64,000 bases of DNA from Bacteroidota bacterium (GTDB lineage: Bacteria; Bacteroidota; Bacteroidia; Chitinophagales; Saprospiraceae): positions 1 through 64,000 of the forward strand of contig JAAEZH010000014.1 in the NCBI GenBank assembly GCA_018222965.1, written 5' to 3'. The stretch's first letter is position 1; every line of letters begins with the position of its first letter. Positions 10,901-19,676 of the stretch are shown here, piece by piece. The notes under the pieces are model-generated. The model ran no database searches. It was not told the DNA's origin and saw only the letters and a program-made list of their open reading frames with translations. The translations under genes and the position numbers were made by a program.

Positions 10901-13900
10901 CAATCCGAACAATCATCGCTTACAGTTGGTCCGGGAAGGAAACTCTGAGCGTTACAATCCTGGTTTCCATTTTGTGATACATTCACGCCAAGATCAAATC
11001 CACTAACATCTACGATCGGGTCGGTTGTATCGGTGATCACGATGATCTGTATATTATCTTCTCCCTGACCATTGCCCATAATGACCTGGCCGGTACAGTT
11101 GTCTACAACATTCCAGGTACGAATGATCTGGAAAGTATTGCCACAGAGCGGCTGTACAATATCGGTATGACCAATGGAATAGCCACAGAAAACGGTTCCT
11201 GTATTGGCCGGGAATCCGGAGCCGGAGGTAGCCAGGTTGCCGGTTACCGGTGTTGGATCCGTCAGGTTCGGGAAGTTGGCATAGTCGGTACAATCCCAGG
11301 ATATATCATCCGGGAAGTCGAAGTTGTCCGGATCCGGTCTCAGGATATTTACCAGTTGCTCACACGGATCAGAAACGTTTCCGTATTCATCGGTGGCTAT
11401 CCAAACCAGGATCACCTGAGTCATATTATCATCACAAGGATCATTATCTACGGTGATCTGATTGATCTGAGTCACTGTAACATCCGTACAATTATCTTCG
11501 GCATCAGGTGGTAGTACATCCGCCAGATCATCCAAACAGGAAATCTCTACGGCTCCAGGACCACACTCAATTTCCGGTGGGATGTTATCCTCCACGGTAA
11601 CCGCTGTCGAACAGGAGTTTCCGGTATCCGGATCCGTAACGGTAACGATCGTAATTTGACCAACATCATCACAGTCCAATTCGGTGATATCAAGGATATA
11701 GTCATCTAAACAACCGTATTGTCCACCCTCGAGCAGCATATCAGCTGTAATCGTAACCACACCGTTTTCGTCGATGGCTACAGAAATCTGATCATTACAT
11801 GCCAGCGTACCAGAAGGATTTTCAAATTCTTCTACACTGATGGTAAAGTCGCAGGTACTGATATTTCCGGAGTCATCTTCTGCTTCATAGCTAAAGTCAT
11901 AACTTCCAATCGGGAAAACATCTCCGGACTGTAGTGGTCCGCCCGCTGTTTGCGTAACGATCGGATTCGGGTCGCAATTATCGGTAGCAGTCACATCAAA
12001 GTTTACAACAGCCTCACAATCTCCTGAATCGAGATTAAACACCGTCATTGGAGCCGGACAATCCAGGTCTGGCGGCGTCATATCTACAACAGTTATATCA
12101 AACTCACAATCAACAGCCGTATTTCCGGAAGCATCTTCCAGTGAATAGCTTACGGTAGTAGTTCCTAGCGGGAAGGTGTCCCCATCGCCCAATGCGGAGT
12201 TGAGCGTAACGATAAATCCGGCACAGTTATCACTAAAATCGATTGGAATATCAACTACAGCTCCACAAATATCCGGATCTGTGTTTACATTAATGTCTGC
12301 CGGGCAGTCGATTTCCGGATCTTCCTCGTCAGTTACAGTCACTTCAAAGGAGCAGGTCGTGGTATTGCCTGCCGCATCGGTCACCTGAAACTCATTCACG
12401 GTTGTTCCAACCGGAAAGAAAGCCCCATCGGCCAAACCGGCAATTTGTGTGGTTACAGAACCCGCGCAATTATCGGTTCCAACAGGAACCATATAGTCTA
12501 CAAAAGCGCCACATTCATCCGGATCATTACTAACTTCAACATTTGAAGGACAGTTGATCGTTGGATCTTCCATGTCCACCACTGTTACATCAAAACTACA
12601 GGTAATGGAATTGCCGGCATTGTCGGTTACTTCAAAGGTGTTGGTGGTTGTTCCTACCGGAAAATCTGATCCACTTGGCAAACCGGCAGTCTGCATGATG
12701 GTTGCATCCGGACAGTTGTCGTCAATATTCAGACTGAAGTCTACTACAGCTGTGCAAAGGCCCGGATCATTATCTACTACAATGTCCATCGGGCAAGCAA
12801 TGGTCGGATCAATATCATCTTCGATAGTTACATCAAAGCTGCATTCGGCTGTATTGCCGGCAGCATCCGTAACTACATAGGTATTGGTTGTCGTACCAAC
12901 AGGAAACAGCGAACCACTCGGCAAACCCGCAGTCTGCATCAGGGTTTCTCCCGGGCAATTATCGTTGGTGACAATCATATAATCTACAATCGCTCCACAA
13001 GTACCCGGGTCCACATTTTGGAAAATATCTGCCGGACAGCTAATGGTCGGATTTTCATTATCCTCTACAGTTACTTCAAATGTACACTCGGCAGAATTGC
13101 CGGCATTATCCGTAACTTCAAATACATTGGTGGTACTTCCTACCGGATAAAAGTTGCCGGTTGGGATACCTGAAACCTGAATAACGGTTTCGCCCATACA
13201 GTTGTCTGCTCCAGTAATTTGGAAATTGACAATAGCGCCACACTGGCCCATATCTGAATCCACAGCAAAATCCAGCGGACAATCCAATGTTGGGTTTTCA
13301 TCATCGGTAATGGTCACATCAAACGAACAGGTTGCTGTATTTCCGGACATATCTGTTACCATGAATGTAACGGTCGTGGTTCCGATCGGGAAAATTTCCC
13401 CACTCGCAAAACCACCGGAAATTACGGTTACCGGATCGGGACAGTTATCTGTTCCTACTGGTGTGATATAATCCACTACAGCATCACAAGTACCCGGATC
13501 TGTACTTACCTCAATGTCTGAGGGACAAGAGATCATCGGGCTGTCGTTGTCAACAACTTCCACCTCGAATGTACAGCTGGCCGTATTGCCGGAGGCATCT
13601 GTTACGACAAAGGTATTGACCGTAATTCCTACCGGGAAGAAGCTGCCATCCGGAAGACCGGCGGTCTGCATGATTGTTGCTCCCGGGCAATTATCATCAA
13701 AGGTGATAGTATAATCAATATCGTTGCCACACAGGTCTGGAATGGTATTTACGACCACATCCATCGGGCAGGTAATCGTAGGATCCTCTGTATCACTAAC
13801 GGTAACAGTGAATGAACAGGAAAGCATGTTTCCATTATCATCGGTTACTGTATAAGTTACTGTTGTAACGCCTACGTTAAACACTTCTCCACTGGCGTTA

Positions 13901-16900
13901 TTGATGCCCGTTGGTGGGGAGCTTCCTGTAGTTGCTCCGGTCAATTCATAGGTTACAGAGGCAACGCCACAGTTATCCTGAATCGTTGGTGTCAGGTCTC
14001 CGGCTGTCGCCGAACAAAGGCCTGCTTCAACGGAAAGAACTACATCTGCCGGGCAGGTAATTTCCAGTCCATTGTTGTCTTCAACCGTCACGGTGAATGA
14101 GCAACTCGCAGTGTTTCCGTTTACATCGGTAACTACATATTCTACGGTAGTTACGCCCACTTCAAAGGTTTCTCCGCTGGCATCATTGATTCCTGTTCCA
14201 GGGGATGCACCGGTAGTGGCACCCGTCAGCGTATAGACCACTGATTCAACCCCACAATTATCTGTTGTGGTTGGCATCAGGTCATTTACGACTGCATTAC
14301 ACTGCCCCATATCGGTCATTACCGTCACATTATTCGGACAGGTAATGCTTAGATCATTGAGATCCTGTACTTCTACGGTAAAGGAACAGGTTGCTGAGTT
14401 TCCATTATCATCAGTTACGGTATATTCTACGGTAGTTATCCCTACTTCGAAGGTTAGTCCGCTGGCGTCATCCATTCCGGAATCTGTTGTGGCACCAGTC
14501 AGGGTATAGGTAATACTGCTAATACCGCAATTATCATTCGCGGAAGCGGAAATATTGCCAACTACCGCGCTACAAAAGCCCATATCAGTCATTACAACCA
14601 CATTACCCGGACAGTTGATCGTTGGGTCTTCGTCATCCGTAACGGTTACATCAAAGCAACAGCTTGCTGTATTATTGGCAGCATCGGTAATGGTAAAACA
14701 ATTCTCGGTGGTTCCAACCGGGAACACGGCACCACTAACCAAACCAGAAGTCTGTACCAGGTTTGCCCCGGGACAATTATCATCAGAAATAATGGAATAG
14801 TTTACTACGGCTCCACACAGGCCCTGATCGGTAGATATATCAAAATCTGCCGGACAACTGATCGTTGGATCAATATTGTCTGCTACAAAAACATTGAAAG
14901 AACAAGTACTCGGGTTTCCGGAAGCATCTGTCACCTCAAAGGTATTGATGGTAACTCCGCTTGGGAAAGGCATACCACTGGCTATACCGGCAGTTTGTGT
15001 CAGGATCGCACCCGGACAATTATCATCAAAAGTTACGGTATAATTAACAACCGATTCACAGGTTCCCGGGTCAACAGTGGTAAAAATGTCGGCCGGACAG
15101 GTAATGGTTGGCAATTCGTTGTCATTTACAGTAATATCAAAGCTGCAACTGGCTGTATTGCCGGAAGCATCCATTGCTTCGTAGGTGTTGGTTGTAATAC
15201 CAATCGGGAAATCTACTCCGCTGGGCAGGCCTGCTGTTTGCATGAGGGTAGCTCCGGGGCAATTGTCGCTGAAAGTCACCATATAATTTACAAGCGCATC
15301 ACACATGCCCGGATCATTATTTACGGTAATATTTCCGGGACACATGAGCATCGGATCTTCATTATCTTCAATTGTAACATCAAAGGAGCAGGTGGCGGTA
15401 TTGCTGCTTCCATCGGTAACCATGTATGTAACGGTGGTCGTTCCTATATCAAACAGCGTATTGCTTCCCTGACCGGCTGAAAGAACCGTTACCGGATTCG
15501 GGCAGTTGTCTGTACCTACCGGAACCATGTATGTTACAATAGCACCACACTGCCCTGGATCTGTATCTATTTCCAGATCAGGCGGACAGGAAATTTCCGG
15601 ACTGAGGTTGTCTACAACTTCTACCTCGAAAGTACAGTTCACACCATTTCCGGAAGCATCAGACACGATAAAACCAACATTGGTAATACCTATTGGATAA
15701 AAGGACCCACTAGGCAAACCGGATGTTTGAGTTATGTTGATTCCCATGCAATTATCGGTAGGCATCAAATCAAAGACTACCGTCGCTCCACAATTATCCG
15801 GCTCTGTATTAATCAGCATATCCATCGGGCAACTTACTACCGGTGGCTCATTATCTGCTACATCTACGGTAAAAGAACAATTGGCTGTATTACCGATGCC
15901 ATCGGTTACCGTGTATTCTATTAGTGTTGTTCCAACTGGAAAAACAGAGCCACTTGCAGGTCCTGCTGTTTGCATAACCGTCAATGGCGGGCAAGTACCC
16001 GTTTCCATTGGGGGGTCCCAGCTTACCGTGGCCTCACAAACCCCCGGATCTGTATTAACGGAAATACTATTTGGACATTCGATATCAACTACACAAGCAC
16101 CAATTCCCACTGCCGATGTCTCCTGTGGAGTCGTATACGTACCCATTGTTGCGGTAACGGAATTGATATAAACCCCATCTGCCGTACCCGGTGGTATATT
16201 GACGGTATATTCCAGCGTGATGGTTCCCATAGGATCAATCAGGTAGGAGAAATACGGGAAGGGTTCTGGCTCGTTACCGACCCAACTAATAGCACCGGTC
16301 GCTCCCATCGAAGGAACAGCCGTAGAATTTGCCAGTGTAACTTCACTACCTACGGTTAGCGCATCATACTCAAATGGCCCGGGTAGAATATCATCAATTC
16401 TGTCTATCATAATAAATTGATCAGACAGATTTTCGATCACGACCGAATAGGTTACAACTCCCGGCGGTGCCGGGAAGAAATCCGGAGTGGCTGTTTTTGT
16501 AATATCTATTACATTGGTACTAGGGGGAATAATAACCGGGTTCTGATCAAAGTTGCCGGTGTATTTAAAGTTGGTCCCACCGCTGGTTTGACCTGCATAG
16601 GGTAAAGCATTCGAGGCTACACCAATGCACAGGGACCGAAAATAATACCGAACAGTAAGGAGGTTATTAGATCCCCCCATACTATTGGTAGCTAAATGAT
16701 ACAACAGGTTTTGCGTTCCAACGGGCAAGCCTACTCCTCCCAAGTCGGAAGCAATAATTTCATTGGAAACCAATTGATAACAACTGGCGTCGAAATCTAA
16801 ATTACCGGCAGGCTGGAAGGTAAATTCGTCGTTATTCTGTACATTCCCGAAGGTGTATTCTACATCATAATAAAATACCTGCCCCACATAAATGCCGGGT

Positions 16901-17439
16901 CCCAGAGATGTGCTAACAACCTGACCACCGGCATTGGCAGAAATGGAATTTCTTGTAAGTACGTCATCCGTAACAGATACCACACCAGGATTTGCATCAC
17001 TGACGGTTATTTCAAAGCTTCCTGTCTCATCTTTAAACTGATAGGGAAACTCCACATACCAGTAATAACTTTGGCACTCTCCTGCCTGGAGGGTACCAAC
17101 ATACTGGCTGGCGGCCTGACCGCCCACTAAAGCAAAGCCTGGCACGGTACCCGTAATATCAGTCATCTCTATAAAAAGATCAGATAACAGGGCTCCGGAG
17201 GTATTGCATACCTCAAAACCTACATAGGCTGCCTTTGGGCCATCCATGGCCGGCGGACTGTTAGAATCAGCGATAAAGAATGGGGCTGTCACCATTGTAA
17301 TACTGACATCCCCCGGGTTTAAAGCCTCCATCCTGGAGGGTAAAAACAGGGCAAAAATCAATAACAATAAGAGGGGGACCAAATTACTTGCCGACAGGGA
17401 GTCGGATACTTTAGGTCGAAAAACTTTCCAGTTAATCAT
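7993..17439 (-). CDS. Giant secreted HYR-repeat protein with dockerin-like module and T9SS sorting domain
   Basis: The protein has 3,148 aa from the ATG at 17439. An upstream ATG at 17493 is in frame, but the inner one places the hydrophobic signal segment (VPLLLLLIFALFLPS) correctly. Order of modules: signal peptide; N-terminal surface domain; DUF11-like domain (about 330-450); 17 canonical HYR repeats (about 450-1870), each beginning CP and carrying DNC motifs; several degenerate cysteine-containing Ig-like modules; a carboxypeptidase-regulatory-like fold; a dockerin-like Ca-binding segment (DANNSGSISTLD, near 2833); a cohesin-like strand-rich segment; and a C-terminal T9SS type A sorting domain ending YRATRKMIIQK. 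It is the tandem paralogue of the partial gene downstream. It is probably an exported, surface-anchored adhesin or matrix protein; its ligand cannot be told from sequence. Confidence 0.93.
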   Translation of the reverse strand: MINWKVFRPKVSDSLSASNLVPLLLLLIFALFLPSRMEALNPGDVSITMVTAPFFIADSNSPPAMDGPKAAYVGFEVCNTSGALLSDLFIEMTDITGTVPGFALVGGQAASQYVGTLQAGECQSYYWYVEFPYQFKDETGSFEITVSDANPGVVSVTDDVLTRNSISANAGGQVVSTSLGPGIYVGQVFYYDVEYTFGNVQNNDEFTFQPAGNLDFDASCYQLVSNEIIASDLGGVGLPVGTQNLLYHLATNSMGGSNNLLTVRYYFRSLCIGVASNALPYAGQTSGGTNFKYTGNFDQNPVIIPPSTNVIDITKTATPDFFPAPPGVVTYSVVIENLSDQFIMIDRIDDILPGPFEYDALTVGSEVTLANSTAVPSMGATGAISWVGNEPEPFPYFSYLIDPMGTITLEYTVNIPPGTADGVYINSVTATMGTYTTPQETSAVGIGACVVDIECPNSISVNTDPGVCEATVSWDPPMETGTCPPLTVMQTAGPASGSVFPVGTTLIEYTVTDGIGNTANCSFTVDVADNEPPVVSCPMDMLINTEPDNCGATVVFDLMPTDNCMGINITQTSGLPSGSFYPIGITNVGFIVSDASGNGVNCTFEVEVVDNLSPEISCPPDLEIDTDPGQCGAIVTYMVPVGTDNCPNPVTVLSAGQGSNTLFDIGTTTVTYMVTDGSSNTATCSFDVTIEDNEDPMLMCPGNITVNNDPGMCDALVNYMVTFSDNCPGATLMQTAGLPSGVDFPIGITTNTYEAMDASGNTASCSFDITVNDNELPTITCPADIFTTVDPGTCESVVNYTVTFDDNCPGAILTQTAGIASGMPFPSGVTINTFEVTDASGNPSTCSFNVFVADNIDPTISCPADFDISTDQGLCGAVVNYSIISDDNCPGANLVQTSGLVSGAVFPVGTTENCFTITDAANNTASCCFDVTVTDDEDPTINCPGNVVVMTDMGFCSAVVGNISASANDNCGISSITYTLTGATTDSGMDDASGLTFEVGITTVEYTVTDDNGNSATCSFTVEVQDLNDLSITCPNNVTVMTDMGQCNAVVNDLMPTTTDNCGVESVVYTLTGATTGASPGTGINDASGETFEVGVTTVEYVVTDVNGNTASCSFTVTVEDNNGLEITCPADVVLSVEAGLCSATAGDLTPTIQDNCGVASVTYELTGATTGSSPPTGINNASGEVFNVGVTTVTYTVTDDNGNMLSCSFTVTVSDTEDPTITCPMDVVVNTIPDLCGNDIDYTITFDDNCPGATIMQTAGLPDGSFFPVGITVNTFVVTDASGNTASCTFEVEVVDNDSPMISCPSDIEVSTDPGTCDAVVDYITPVGTDNCPDPVTVISGGFASGEIFPIGTTTVTFMVTDMSGNTATCSFDVTITDDENPTLDCPLDFAVDSDMGQCGAIVNFQITGADNCMGETVIQVSGIPTGNFYPVGSTTNVFEVTDNAGNSAECTFEVTVEDNENPTISCPADIFQNVDPGTCGAIVDYMIVTNDNCPGETLMQTAGLPSGSLFPVGTTTNTYVVTDAAGNTAECSFDVTIEDDIDPTIACPMDIVVDNDPGLCTAVVDFSLNIDDNCPDATIMQTAGLPSGSDFPVGTTTNTFEVTDNAGNSITCSFDVTVVDMEDPTINCPSNVEVSNDPDECGAFVDYMVPVGTDNCAGSVTTQIAGLADGAFFPVGTTVNEFQVTDAAGNTTTCSFEVTVTDEEDPEIDCPADINVNTDPDICGAVVDIPIDFSDNCAGFIVTLNSALGDGDTFPLGTTTVSYSLEDASGNTAVDCEFDITVVDMTPPDLDCPAPMTVFNLDSGDCEAVVNFDVTATDNCDPNPIVTQTAGGPLQSGDVFPIGSYDFSYEAEDDSGNISTCDFTISVEEFENPSGTLACNDQISVAIDENGVVTITADMLLEGGQYGCLDDYILDITELDCDDVGQITIVTVTDPDTGNSCSTAVTVEDNIPPEIECGPGAVEISCLDDLADVLPPDAEDNCTDVTVTQINQITVDNDPCDDNMTQVILVWIATDEYGNVSDPCEQLVNILRPDPDNFDFPDDISWDCTDYANFPNLTDPTPVTGNLATSGSGFPANTGTVFCGYSIGHTDIVQPLCGNTFQIIRTWNVVDNCTGQVIMGNGQGEDNIQIIVITDTTDPIVDVSGFDLGVNVSQNGNQDCNAQSFLPGPTVSDDCSDWTVTILTPVGEAIYLNGVDGADGGVIPPPGLGIGSHTITYIVTDDCNNTTTVEIEINVIDNTPPTAICDEITNASLTTNGEAIVPAIVFDDGSYDNCTDISFQVRRLDGDCDGNFDDFGDSVIFCCSDIPNNPIIVILEVTDAYGNVNSCEVEVDVEDGIPPLLVSCPDNLTIGCDEYHELYAIPLNNGDGSVLDTLGTPEFYDNCELNIEYTYTFELDNCQEGTIIRTWVASDNNPDNPPVTCTQTIFVEHVSDWGVEFPAHINATCTDGQLPDFGEPVIFGDECELIGISYEDELFTIVADACYKILRHYTLVNWCTYDEFGSNEYLEFPESYYQIDFDGDGDMDDHTFQDGWNENGSPGIADGYIQYTQVIKINDNEAPIFDVEVDGCIEDTDCNTDLVLPYPNITDECSTEFIVDIVGDFGIFQDISADVVIQDVEIGTYEIEYSVTDNCGNTAFQTLVIEVEDCKLPTAVCYNGLVVEIMQTGMIEVFAETVNLDSYDNCPGELQFSFSSDVNDISNLYTCDDIGQDPVEIWVTDASGNQDYCETFIEIQDNMDFCDGNLTTAIVSGLITTEEDEPVEMVMVDVNGGQQTQITTDDGLYSFELPQGDDYTITPMLDVEPLNGVTTYDMVLISQHILGINPLDSPYQLIAADANNSGSISTLDLLAIQKLILVLDTNFPNNTSWRFVDANYVFPNPANPWEETFPEILNINDLATDVLNGDFIAVKTGDVNGSAQASSQEADNRNASGELLLYYEDQSLKAGQTTEVWIRGSEKALLAAQFSLYVDPAKAKILRTTEGLFASENIGERFVETGYLTFSWHRPEIYQMQADEGLFGIQIQSLEDQPLSEVLELNSAYTRADAYGPFGEWLDPVLIPMGAEQAGFVLYQNVPNPFAEETRVGFYLPAATNGQLRVMDVSGKVVHSMRGDWGKGYHEIELEILMENGVYYYEFVSAQYRATRKMIIQK

Positions 17440-17561
17440 GGGGAACGCGGTTTGTGTGTAGTCTAATATTCTCAGAGAAACAACTACAAACACTGTGCCT
17501 AATTCCGCCGACTATATAATATTAAAAAAACATATATACATAACCAACTGAGAATAAAAAA

Positions 17562-17584
17562 GACCCGTAATAAAATTACGGGTC
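17562..17584 (-). terminator. Intrinsic terminator upstream of the HYR gene (possible attenuator)
   Basis: A perfect 10-bp stem (GACCCGTAAT / ATTACGGGTC) with a 3-nt loop is followed on the minus strand by TTTTTTTATTC. It stands 123 bp upstream of the HYR start codon and no minus-strand gene is visible above it. It may therefore end a short leader or small RNA, or attenuate transcription into the giant gene. Confidence 0.75.
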
Positions 17585-17590
17585 CTCAAA

Positions 17591-17610
17591 TAACGCATAT
17601 TAACAAATTA
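17591..17610 (-). repeat. 20-bp block shared with 7716-7735 (inverted)
   Basis: This exact reverse complement of the block at 7716-7735 sits directly before the orphan terminator on the minus strand. See the entry at 7716 for the shared context. Confidence 0.6.
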
Positions 17611-18128
17611 GGCCAAAAATGTCTGGCCCTAAACCGGAATCCAAACCGGCTAATCCCCCCACAGGATTGTACCGGCAAACGGATTCCGATGCCTTTAAGT
17701 TTCATAAGGTTATGGAGTAAATTTCGGGTTTGGGAGTACTAGTGTTCAAAGTGGAGTCGGAGCATAAAACGTGGCACCCATTAGTCACGGGGGATAGGTT
17801 TATTGACTAATTTGAACTACAGCAACAAATATGACATTTATTTAAAACTTGCCAAACATTAAATATGATAAACCTGTGTTTTCTTCATGTAAACATGTAG
17901 ATTTGCCGGACAAACAGACCCCCACCTCAGTTTGATTACTTTTTGCTCCTAAACTTATCTTGCTCCCCCACAGTTTTAGGCCTGTAAATCAAACGTGCTG
18001 TAAAAGCGGTAAAACCATTTTGCTACTTAACGAGATGTTTCAGCCTTTATCGTTGCAGGCAACTCTATTAACATTTTCTACGCACCAAAACCGCATGAGT
18101 TTGGGGAGATAAAAATTTATAGTATTAA

Positions 18129-18893
18129 ATGCCAGAAACAGCTATTTTATCTAAATTTAAGGTAATTATATATACAGACACACCTGCCATTTATGGCCGT
18201 ATCAACGAAAACCTGGAAGCACTCGGCTTTGTCAATATTTTTAAGGCAAGCCATCCTCTGAAGCTGATTGAGATTACCAAAAAATTGTATCCGGATTTAG
18301 TAGTCATCGACCTGGATTCTGCTGAAGGGAAAGCATCAACATTACAGCTGTCTTCAGACTTGAGAACCCGCTATCCCAATTTGTGCTTATTCTTCCTGAC
18401 TAAAAAGGCTTCAGAGAACACCTACAAAACACTTCGGCCCCTTACTCCATCGGGATATTTTGGACATGATTTCAGCAAACTGGACCTGATGAAGGCCATT
18501 GACATAGCTTGTATCTACCCTAAATTACATCGCCATTTTAGTACAAAGCACACCAATGATTACCCCGAATTAAACAACACCAAATACTTCTTTAAAATCG
18601 GAGATATTTATAAATCTTTTGACATCCGAAATATCTCTTATTTTTTTTCGAGGGATAAAATGACATTTGCCCGGATTCACGATCGGAATTTCCCGACCAA
18701 TATTCAGCTAAAAACCCTCGAGAAAGAACTGGGGAATGCATTCATTCGGATTCACAAGTCTTACCTAATTCGCTTAGGAAAAATAGACAGTATTAAAGCC
18801 AGAGAACAGGTTGTCCTGATCGGAAATGAAGAAATACCTATTGGCAACGCCTACAAAAAAGAATTCCTAAGCAAAATCAATTTGCTTAAATAA
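18129..18893 (+). CDS. LytTR-family response regulator with degenerate receiver domain
   Basis: The protein has 254 aa. Residues about 10-125 fold like a CheY receiver: Asp61 lies in VVIDLD at the expected phosphorylation site and Lys92/93 at the usual lysine position. The first acidic cluster is reduced to one Asp (YTDT), so phosphorylation is uncertain. Residues about 153-254 form a LytTR DNA-binding domain, with the typical FIRIHKSYLIRLGKI core and a final IPIGNAYKKEF. No histidine kinase gene is adjacent; the next gene downstream is an ECF sigma factor. The start ATG follows a very AT-rich leader without a Shine-Dalgarno sequence. The targets are unknown. The divergent giant HYR gene is a possible one by position only. 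Confidence 0.85.
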   Translation: MPETAILSKFKVIIYTDTPAIYGRINENLEALGFVNIFKASHPLKLIEITKKLYPDLVVIDLDSAEGKASTLQLSSDLRTRYPNLCLFFLTKKASENTYKTLRPLTPSGYFGHDFSKLDLMKAIDIACIYPKLHRHFSTKHTNDYPELNNTKYFFKIGDIYKSFDIRNISYFFSRDKMTFARIHDRNFPTNIQLKTLEKELGNAFIRIHKSYLIRLGKIDSIKAREQVVLIGNEEIPIGNAYKKEFLSKINLLK

Positions 18894-19005
18894 TCCGGCT
18901 TTCGCCGAATACTGGCTAAAAGCAATTCTGCTAGTAGAAAGTTCCTGGATTGGTTGAACCATTCCTGTCGGCCTATGTTATTCACACAATCAGGAGCCAG
19001 CTTCC

Positions 19006-19614
19006 ATGCACGACGAAAAAACCATTATTAATTGGCTGAAATCCAGCGATAAACGCGGAATTGAAGCTTTGTATGATCAATACAGCCCTGCCTTTTATGG
19101 CGTAGCGCTGCGCATTGTTCAAACAGATGCAGTGGCTCAGGATGTTATGCAGGAAACCTTTGTGAAAATCTGGAAAGCAGTGCATACCTATGATCCCATA
19201 AAGGGAAGCCTGTTTACCTGGACCCTGAATATTTTAAGAAATACAGCTATTGATAAACTTCGGTCTGCCGGATTTCGGAAGGCAGGAGTGATCGATCCTC
19301 TTGAAAATTTCGTAGATAAGGGTAAGGAGAGTATCAAACCTGAGCACATTGGAGTAAGAGGACATGTAGAAAACCTGGATGAAAAATTTAGATCTGTAAT
19401 TGATCTGGTTTATTTTCAGGGATATACACAGAGAGAAGTACAGAAAGAACTCCAAATACCATTAGGAACGGTTAAGTCCAGGTTGCGCATAGGCCTGCAA
19501 AAATTAAAATACATTTTTGAAGCCTCTTGTATTTCTCTTGGAATTATGTTTTTTATGTTAGGATATACCCAAAGTAAAGTAGTTTGGGGTTTTATAGTAA
19601 GTCAAACTCTTTGA
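19006..19614 (+). CDS. ECF-type RNA polymerase sigma factor
   Basis: The protein has 202 aa. Sigma region 2 spans about residues 20-88 (ALYDQYSPAFYGVALRIV, with QDVMQETFVKIW). Sigma region 4 spans about 124-168 (the YTQREVQKELQIPLGTVKSR helix-turn-helix). The ATG is preceded by AGGAG at a suitable distance, one of the few clear Shine-Dalgarno sites here. The last 34 residues are oddly hydrophobic (ISLGIMFFMLGY) and look like a membrane segment, which is not usual for this family. A putative anti-sigma factor gene follows after about 60 bp, so the two probably form a regulated pair. Confidence 0.92.
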   Translation: MHDEKTIINWLKSSDKRGIEALYDQYSPAFYGVALRIVQTDAVAQDVMQETFVKIWKAVHTYDPIKGSLFTWTLNILRNTAIDKLRSAGFRKAGVIDPLENFVDKGKESIKPEHIGVRGHVENLDEKFRSVIDLVYFQGYTQREVQKELQIPLGTVKSRLRIGLQKLKYIFEASCISLGIMFFMLGYTQSKVVWGFIVSQTL

Positions 19615-19676
19615 ATGGGGTAATACCGAATACGAATTGGCTCAAACCACTTCTCCATCGGTACAGAATAGAGGTC

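Larger units (their letters stand above)
17440..18128. other. Divergent intergenic region between HYR gene and LytTR regulator
   Basis: The region is AT-rich and I see no convincing gene in it. It contains a strong minus-oriented hairpin terminator (17562-17584), the 20-bp block shared with 7716-7735, and a G-rich/T-rich segment near 17785-17815 resembling 7694-7720. Promoters for both flanking genes should lie here, but I could not fix a clear -33/-7 pair for either. Confidence 0.5.
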
